Shown one piece after another: positions 58,509 to 64,000 of a DNA stretch of 64,000 nucleotides. Position numbers and translations under genes: made by a program. Below the pieces are notes generated by a model that worked only from the letters and a program-made list of their open reading frames with translations, was not told the DNA's origin and searched no databases. The DNA lies in assembly GCA_009761415.1 (NCBI GenBank), contig QUOL01000005.1, positions 62,001 to 126,000 of the forward strand, written 5' to 3'. Within the stretch, counting starts at the first letter, position 1; the number at the start of each line of letters is the position of its first letter. This DNA comes from Sarcomyxa edulis (taxonomy: Eukaryota > Basidiomycota > Agaricomycetes > Agaricales > Mycenaceae).

Positions 58509-59740
58509 ATTATGGTCAGATCTGGGAGAGTCAGTAAGCGTATAATGTTATATGAGGTGACCTCGGCGTTGGACTGAGTTACGCGTTCAGAGATAGGCTA
58601 ACAATGCCCATCGAGGGCACGTAGGAATCACTCAAAATCCGTAGACTCGCGTGTAGACATGTCTGGTGACCTGGTCTGAGAACGTTCAGCACGTTCACAA
58701 CCAATAATAAATCGAAGCTTCGCTTGAACAAACGAAAAGTACAAAGAGTACAGGTACTATCAAGATAGTTCGTGTAGCCTAAGAAGACCGAGACAGTCTA
58801 GAGAGTAGCCTGGAATTTGTGGCAGCATCATAGTTTGGCGAATGATGACTTTTCCCTGGAGAAAATCTGGGTGCTCTAATGAATAATGCGGTGAGAGCCC
58901 ACTCTATTCGAGGTGTGAATGTGGCTTACTGTATAACGGGCAGGAAGACCAACATTCTCCAGGAAAAGGTCGCTAGATCTCAAGACCAACAACATTTCCG
59001 TGCATTCCTTAACCACTAAGCCAGTCGATGTGGGTCCTGTGTGAGTCGTGATTCAAAGGCGGAACGGATCTCAGTCTTTCCACCGACTCGTTGGATATTG
59101 AATCAACCAATGTTCGGTAGCTTGGCTCACCTATATTTGCAATGCATGGGTATGTCGACTCGGTGTAGTCGGTCCAGCCAGAACCGGATATCCTTCAGCT
59201 TCTTTCATCTTCCTCCAGAGACCATGCATCGATCTTTTCTGGTACCGGGAATCCATGGATTGCGATGGGAACACGCCAGGTCTTGCCTTATGGATTCTGA
59301 AGGCCAAGGGAACGACATGTGGGTATTAATTCGACGAGGACATCAAGACGACATGGTTGCTGCTGCTATGAATCAGGACCAGAGTTTTGCGCGATGTTTT
59401 CGAGATTGTCTCTTGAAAAGGTTGATGGAAAGAGAAAAACAAAAAACAAGTCCACGGCAAGTGATCGTGTTTGCCGCTATGTTCATTGTCACGGTATCCG
59501 TCGGAGAACCACATGCTCATCCTCTTCGATAGGCTCAGGATGGCAACCTCCCCGACGATCGTATGCTCTCTAGGCCTCTCCTTGTGTTCTCGAAGACTTC
59601 CGGGGGAACCCCATGTGTCTTTTGCTCGTAAAATAGGTCCAAACCATGCTTGCCGATTTTGAGAAGCATTGTTTGTGATACGCACCGGTACCGCGGTGCA
59701 TCCCCGTTCCACGACAATTTCAAGGCTTCTGAAGAGCCGG
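58509..59740. other. Intergenic region between divergent alcohol oxidase and sedolisin genes
   Basis: About 1.2 kb. The longest frame, 59041-59532 on the plus strand, has no recognisable domain and lies opposite an equally unremarkable minus-strand frame. On the minus strand near 59008-59030 the words TGGCTTAGTGGTTAAGG resemble a tRNA A-box, but no B-box or acceptor pairing follows. It presumably holds promoters for both genes. Confidence 0.4.
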
Positions 59741-59748
59741 TATATAAG
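59741..59748 (+). promoter_or_regulatory. TATA box of the sedolisin gene
   Basis: TATATAAG lies 63 bases upstream of ATG 59804, a usual distance in strongly regulated fungal genes. Secreted proteases in fungi are often induced by substrate or nutrient limitation, which fits a TATA-type promoter. Confidence 0.6.
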
Positions 59749-59803
59749 AGAAGTATGCTTTTAACAATAAACTACACGCTCCTTATCGGTTGCCCACTCT
59801 ACC

Positions 59804-62355
59804 ATGCTTTGGTCGTCTACCGCCGTTCTCGTGCTAGGTCTTGCTCATCTATGTGTATCTTCACCTCTCGTGAAGCGTTGGGATGACTTTGCGGTGAAGC
59901 ACGAATGGCTCGAGGTGCGTCATACTCAGCTCACCACGACGGTATCACTCATGGAAGTTGTGTAAAGATACCTAAGGGATGGGAGTATCATTCTCCTGCT
60001 CCTCTGGACCACTCGCTGGACTTGCGTATTGGTCTCAAGCAAGATAAGCTTGACGAGCTTATCAACTCCTTATATGAAGTCAGTGATCCAAGTCACCCCA
60101 GGTATACACCACGAATTTTGTTTACGTGTTCTGTGTTGATAACGCGTCCGCAGGTATGGAGCGCACCTGTCGAAAGAAGAGGTCGATGCACTTGCTGCCC
60201 CTCATCCCGACTCTGTCGAGCTCGTTGAATCGTGGCTTCTAGACCATGATGTTGACCCCGCCTCCGCTATTCACCGATCAGGCGGTGGTGAGTGGATAGT
60301 CATCCGTGTCCCCGTTGCTGCTGCCGAGAGACTTCTCAACACCAAGTACAACGTCTACTATAACCCATCCACATCTTCATACGTCGTCCGCACCCTGAGC
60401 TACTCGTTACCACGCGTCCTTCACTCGCATGTCGATGTCGTGACTCCGACAACGTACTTTGGTAATATGCGCAAGATGAAGGCTACGAGCTTTCTGCAAC
60501 CAGACGTCAAACCTCTTTCTGGAGACATCGAGGAGGGTTTGATTACACCTATTCCCGGTGCCACTGTTCCCGCAAGCTGCAGTACCACCATCACCCCTGC
60601 CTGTTTGAGAGCGTTGTACAATTCGAGTACTTATGTCCCAGCTGCCACTGATGTAAACATACTTGGCGTCGCTGGGTACCTCGAGGAGTTTGCCAATAAT
60701 GCTGACCTTCAGGTATTGCACTTTACAATCTCGGAGTTCCATTGAAGGTTGATCGTTCTTACAGACCTTCTTCCGCACGTTCCGCCCCGATGCTGTGGGT
60801 GCGACCTTTACTACAACATTGGTCAACGGAGGCTTAGCCAACCAGAATGAACCCGGTGTTGAGGTGAAAACACGAGCTTCCTTTCGTGTTGTTATGTTTA
60901 TTGACGATCACAATAGGCCAATCTCGATATTCAATATACGGAAGGTATCTCCTTCCCTACGCCTAACATCTACTACAGGTATTTTTATATTCTTGGTTGA
61001 CCCGCTTCCTCGAGTTTCTACTGAATTCCATGTCAGCACCGGTGGTTCTCCTCCCTTTACTCCCGACTCGAATACCCCAACAAATACTAACGAACCCTAT
61101 CTCGATTGGCTTAACTTTATCCTGGCCGAAACAACTATTCCTCAGACTGTGTGTTTCCGTGATTACGTCGTCTCGTCCTTCCACTCAGATGATTTTTCCA
61201 ATAGTTCACAACATCCTATGGTGACGACGAACAAACTGTGGGTTCTTGATTATCATCTCAATCCAGAAAATGTAACGCTCGAGGCTTCTTAGGTTCCGGA
61301 AGATTATGCCGTCAGCGTCTGCAACCTCTTTGCTCAACTTGGACTTCGTGGAAGCTCAATCATGTTCTCCAGCGGGGACGATGGGTGCGCGATGATATAT
61401 TCTGTCTTGTGACATACACTAATCCATTTCTCTCAGTGTTGGTGGTGGAACCTGTGTGACCAACGACGGTACATTGACCGTCCAATTTCAGCCCAACTTC
61501 CCTGCTTCTTGTGTGTATCTACGTCCTCGCTCTCAAAATCTCATATTGAAATACGCTCCCCAGGCCCTTTCGTTACCACGGTCGGTGGCACTTTCAAAGT
61601 TCCCGAAGTTGCCGTATCATTCTCGGGTGGCGGTTTCTCCAACTATTTCGCCCAACCTTTATACCAGACTGCTGCTGTGACGACCTTCTTGGATACTCTC
61701 GGGAACAAGTTCACTGGTTTATTCAAGTAAGCTCGATTTTGGCTCAAACAGCGGAAGCAGATAGCTAAGTGCTCGCAGCAAAACCGGACGTGCATACCCT
61801 GATGTAGCTGCTCAGGGTAAGTTCTAGCATACCCTTAGTATTACCATCATCCAAGACATCATATCTGTATAGGTGAAGGCTTCCAAGTAGTTATAGGCGG
61901 CCGCACCGGATCAGTCGCAGGGACCAGCTGTAGCTCTCCGGTATTTCCCGCCTCTCCTCATTCTGCTCCTTTCGCAACTCATGTATTGAAATCTATAGAC
62001 CTTCGCGGGCATCGTATCACTTCTCAACGACTTCCGCATTGCGAGTGGTAAATCCCCTCTTGGATTCCTCAACCCTCTGATTTATTCTACCGCTGCACCT
62101 GGCTTCAATGATATAACCTCTGGATCGAACCCTGGATGTGGGGAAGCTGGTAAGTTCCTCAACAAAAAACGAACTGACATAAAAATTCTAACATTCCGAC
62201 AGGTTTCACTGCTGGAGAAGGTTGGGATCCTGTATGTTTCGTTCTTAGACTATTGCGGAAGTTTACTTCGTCATACTGATGATTTCTCGTTTCAGGTTAC
62301 AGGTTTCGGAACACCAGATTTCGGGAAGCTGCAGGCAATCGTGGCGAATGTTTAA
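59804..62355 (+). CDS. Secreted sedolisin (tripeptidyl-peptidase, S53)
   Basis: Acid-active extracellular serine peptidase. ATG 59804 opens a signal peptide ([20 protein letters not shown]), followed by the activation propeptide ([14 protein letters not shown], then [33 protein letters not shown]). The mature part begins near [10 protein letters not shown]. The catalytic Glu and Asp are in [11 protein letters not shown], the oxyanion Asp in SSGDDG, and the Ser in GTSCSSP. A calcium-binding end is seen in [16 protein letters not shown], with stop 62355. Around 13 introns split even the active-site regions, for example after TIPQT and after GTSCSSP; each splice restores family sequence. Pro-sequence cleavage in this family is autocatalytic at low pH, so the adjacent acid/pH genes are of interest only by coincidence. 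Secreted nutrient acquisition is the likely job. Confidence 0.93.
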
Positions 62356-62679
62356 TGGAGAGTCTTGACGGTCAATGGCATTGCAATGGCATGCCAGACA
62401 ATTTGTATGAGTGATTTACTCGAACTCGAGATAATCGTGTATCATGAATATCAAACTAGTTTTCTTACTTGTGCATTTGATGCTCAATATCAAGAAGAGT
62501 CTGCGACTTGAAAATTGAAAGAATAAACTTGGTTTCTGTGAATTGCGTTGGTTTTTTGACCTAGAGGTCGATGGTCATTCAAGGCAAGGCTGATCGGAGT
62601 CTGAAATTGTTCTCATCCTCAACCAGCCTCAACCACTTCATCGTCGCAGAGTCGTACCTCAAATACTGTCTGAAGAATC

Positions 62680-63724
62680 ATGTCCACAGCACATAGACCT
62701 ACATGGGATCCCGCTCAAGCCAAAGATGTCAAGGGTGGCTCGCGTCAGTTCTCTGTACGAGATATGGCCGCTCACACGAAGCTTAAATTTCGGTAAGTTG
62801 TAGCCTCGACCATATCGAACTCTTTCTATATTCTCTGATATATCTTTCCAGTCAAACTGGCCAGACATCATCAGCGGAAGTGAAGAAGCGGGACCTACGT
62901 GCGGAATTGCTGGCAGCAGAGCAGGAGGCACGAAACAAGAAGAGAAAGGCTGAAGGGAAACCACCGTTGGAGGTGGAGGGTCCACCGGCGGATGAGGAAA
63001 CCAACAAACGGAGAAAGTTGTTGCAGGATGCTTTGCAATTAGACAAGGATGATGAGGATGAGGATGAAGATGCGAAGAAGAGTGAAGCGAAGGATAAAGA
63101 GGAAGAGGAAGACAGGTATGTTCCCTGCAACCAATCATTACTGCGTACTAAATTCTAGATATTTCGAAGTGATGAAGACTCTGACGACGACGAAGACGAT
63201 ACTGCTGAGTTGCTACGAGAGCTAGAGAAGATCAAGAGAGAACGAGCGGAGGAAAAGGAACGGCTAGAGCGCGAACAATCAGCTTCACAGGCAGCAGCAC
63301 GAGAAGCTGAGATCGCCACTGGTAATCCACTTCTCAATCTCGCAGCTGCATTAGGACAACAAACGCCTGGTGGCATAAATACGACTTTGCCAGGGACATT
63401 TGCTGTGAAGAAACGTTGGGATGATGGTACAGTCTCTCATTGTGGACGATCGAGATCAAACTAACTGCTATATTCTTTCTATAGACTTGATCTTCAAGAA
63501 TCAAGCAATGTCGACGAGGGACAAAGGAACAGGGCACTTCGTCAATGATCTCCTTCGGACAGAATTTCACAAGTACGTGCTATTCGTTAGAATCTTGATC
63601 GTTTCTCATCTTCATCCTTGTTTGTCTCTAGGAAATTCATGGCAAAATTCATCAAAGTAAGTGCTAAACTCAGTTTGAAGCCCATTTGCTAATTCATCAA
63701 CGCTTCTTCCTCTTCCCTCAGTGA
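62680..63724 (+). CDS. CWC15: CWC15, spliceosome component
   Basis: Member of the Prp19-associated (NineTeen) assembly, needed for pre-mRNA splicing. ATG 62680 starts with the near-invariant MSTAHRPTWDPAQAKDVKGG, then RQFSVRDMAAHTKLKF. The second exon has VKKRDLRAELLAAEQEARNK, and an acidic stretch follows. Later exons give ELLRELEKIKRERAEEKERL and EIATGNPLLNLAAALGQQ, then VKKRWDDD and LIFKNQAMSTRDKGTGHFVN. The C-terminus is DLLRTEFHKKFMAKFIK. A final intron (GTAAGT at 63657 to CAG near 63721) separates the last Lys codon from the stop TGA at 63722-63724, which leaves an exon that starts with the stop codon. Six exons or so. Confidence 0.95.
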
Positions 63725-64000
63725 TTTGTCCTAAATCCTCCACCATGTAAATTGCCACCTCCACTTATATAATTCTACTGTTCCTTTGGGTCTCCGTCAG
63801 TATGTGTCCCGATAGTGATATTCCACGTATACAGCAATCAAATATTGCTATCTACGATTGGTCCCAAGTCCAGCGCTCGTCTGCCCAAGGCGGCATCGGC
63901 GTCTCGAAACATCCCAGAGACGTGGTATACTTCAGTGCGTGCAGGAAGATGTACAGTTTTTCGGGTTTTGGATCACGATGGAGCGGGAGGTAGCATTCTG
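63725..64000. other. Window end, unassigned
   Basis: An open frame on the plus strand at 63802-63993 has no recognisable domain. It may be part of a neighbouring gene cut by the window edge. Nothing certain can be said. Confidence 0.3.

Noticed and set aside
59000..59040. tRNA-like A-box (TGGCTTAGTGGTTAAGG) on the minus strand
   Set aside because: No B-box, no matching acceptor stem and no anticodon arm within 100 bases, so a tRNA gene is not supported.
59041..59532. Frame of 163 codons upstream of the sedolisin gene
   Set aside because: No domain, no splice chain, and it lies in a promoter region; likely chance.
1..64000. Search for a biosynthetic cluster, CRISPR array or viral element
   Set aside because: No polyketide, peptide or terpene synthase, no repeat-spacer array, and no polymerase or capsid-like frames were seen.

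Overview
The window is nuclear DNA from a mushroom-forming basidiomycete (Agaricomycetes, most likely Agaricales). Three things point there: genes cut by many 45-110 nt GT-AG introns; gene-dense packing on both strands; and families that are expanded in, or nearly confined to, that class (DUF6535 membrane protein, agaric-type F-box and BTB proteins, MYND-finger protein, kinase-like helical protein, alcohol oxidase, a Ser/Thr-rich single-pass surface protein). Exon chains below were built by eye from open frames, splice signals and phase. Ends are exact to a few bases where stated; internal junctions are proposals.

Layout. 0.5-9 kb: three-finger zinc protein, F-box protein, MYND protein and two unrecognised genes. 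9-11.3 kb: poor in genes. 11.3-20.3 kb: surface glycoprotein, an unknown gene, then housekeeping genes: ERV2 sulfhydryl oxidase, PanB ketopantoate hydroxymethyltransferase and, divergent from it, the RIT1 initiator-tRNA modifying enzyme. 20.5-27 kb: a very long ankyrin/ClpB-type AAA gene, divergent from a small glutaredoxin-like gene. 27-40 kb: kinase-like protein, Rim13/PalB calpain (pH signalling), DUF6535 membrane protein, HAUS3-like coiled-coil protein. 40-42.4 kb: almost empty. 42.4-50.7 kb: a second zinc-finger protein paralogous to the first, KRI1 (ribosome biogenesis), a membrane protein with beta-rich repeats, a 0.36-kb inverted-repeat transposable element, and a DUF4139 protein. 51-64 kb: F-box, BTB, an acidic nuclear protein that may be sororin-like, alcohol oxidase, secreted sedolisin protease, CWC15 splicing factor.

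There is no biosynthetic cluster. Conserved single-copy genes (ERV2, panB, RIT1, Rim13, KRI1, CWC15) are interleaved with fast-evolving lineage-specific ones. The points most worth following up are the nuclear protein with FGF, KEN and a C-terminal WAxAxxA block behind two MluI boxes; the AAA protein with an N-terminal extension of more than 1,000 residues; the inverted-repeat element; and the zinc-finger pair. No tRNA, rRNA or CRISPR array was found.
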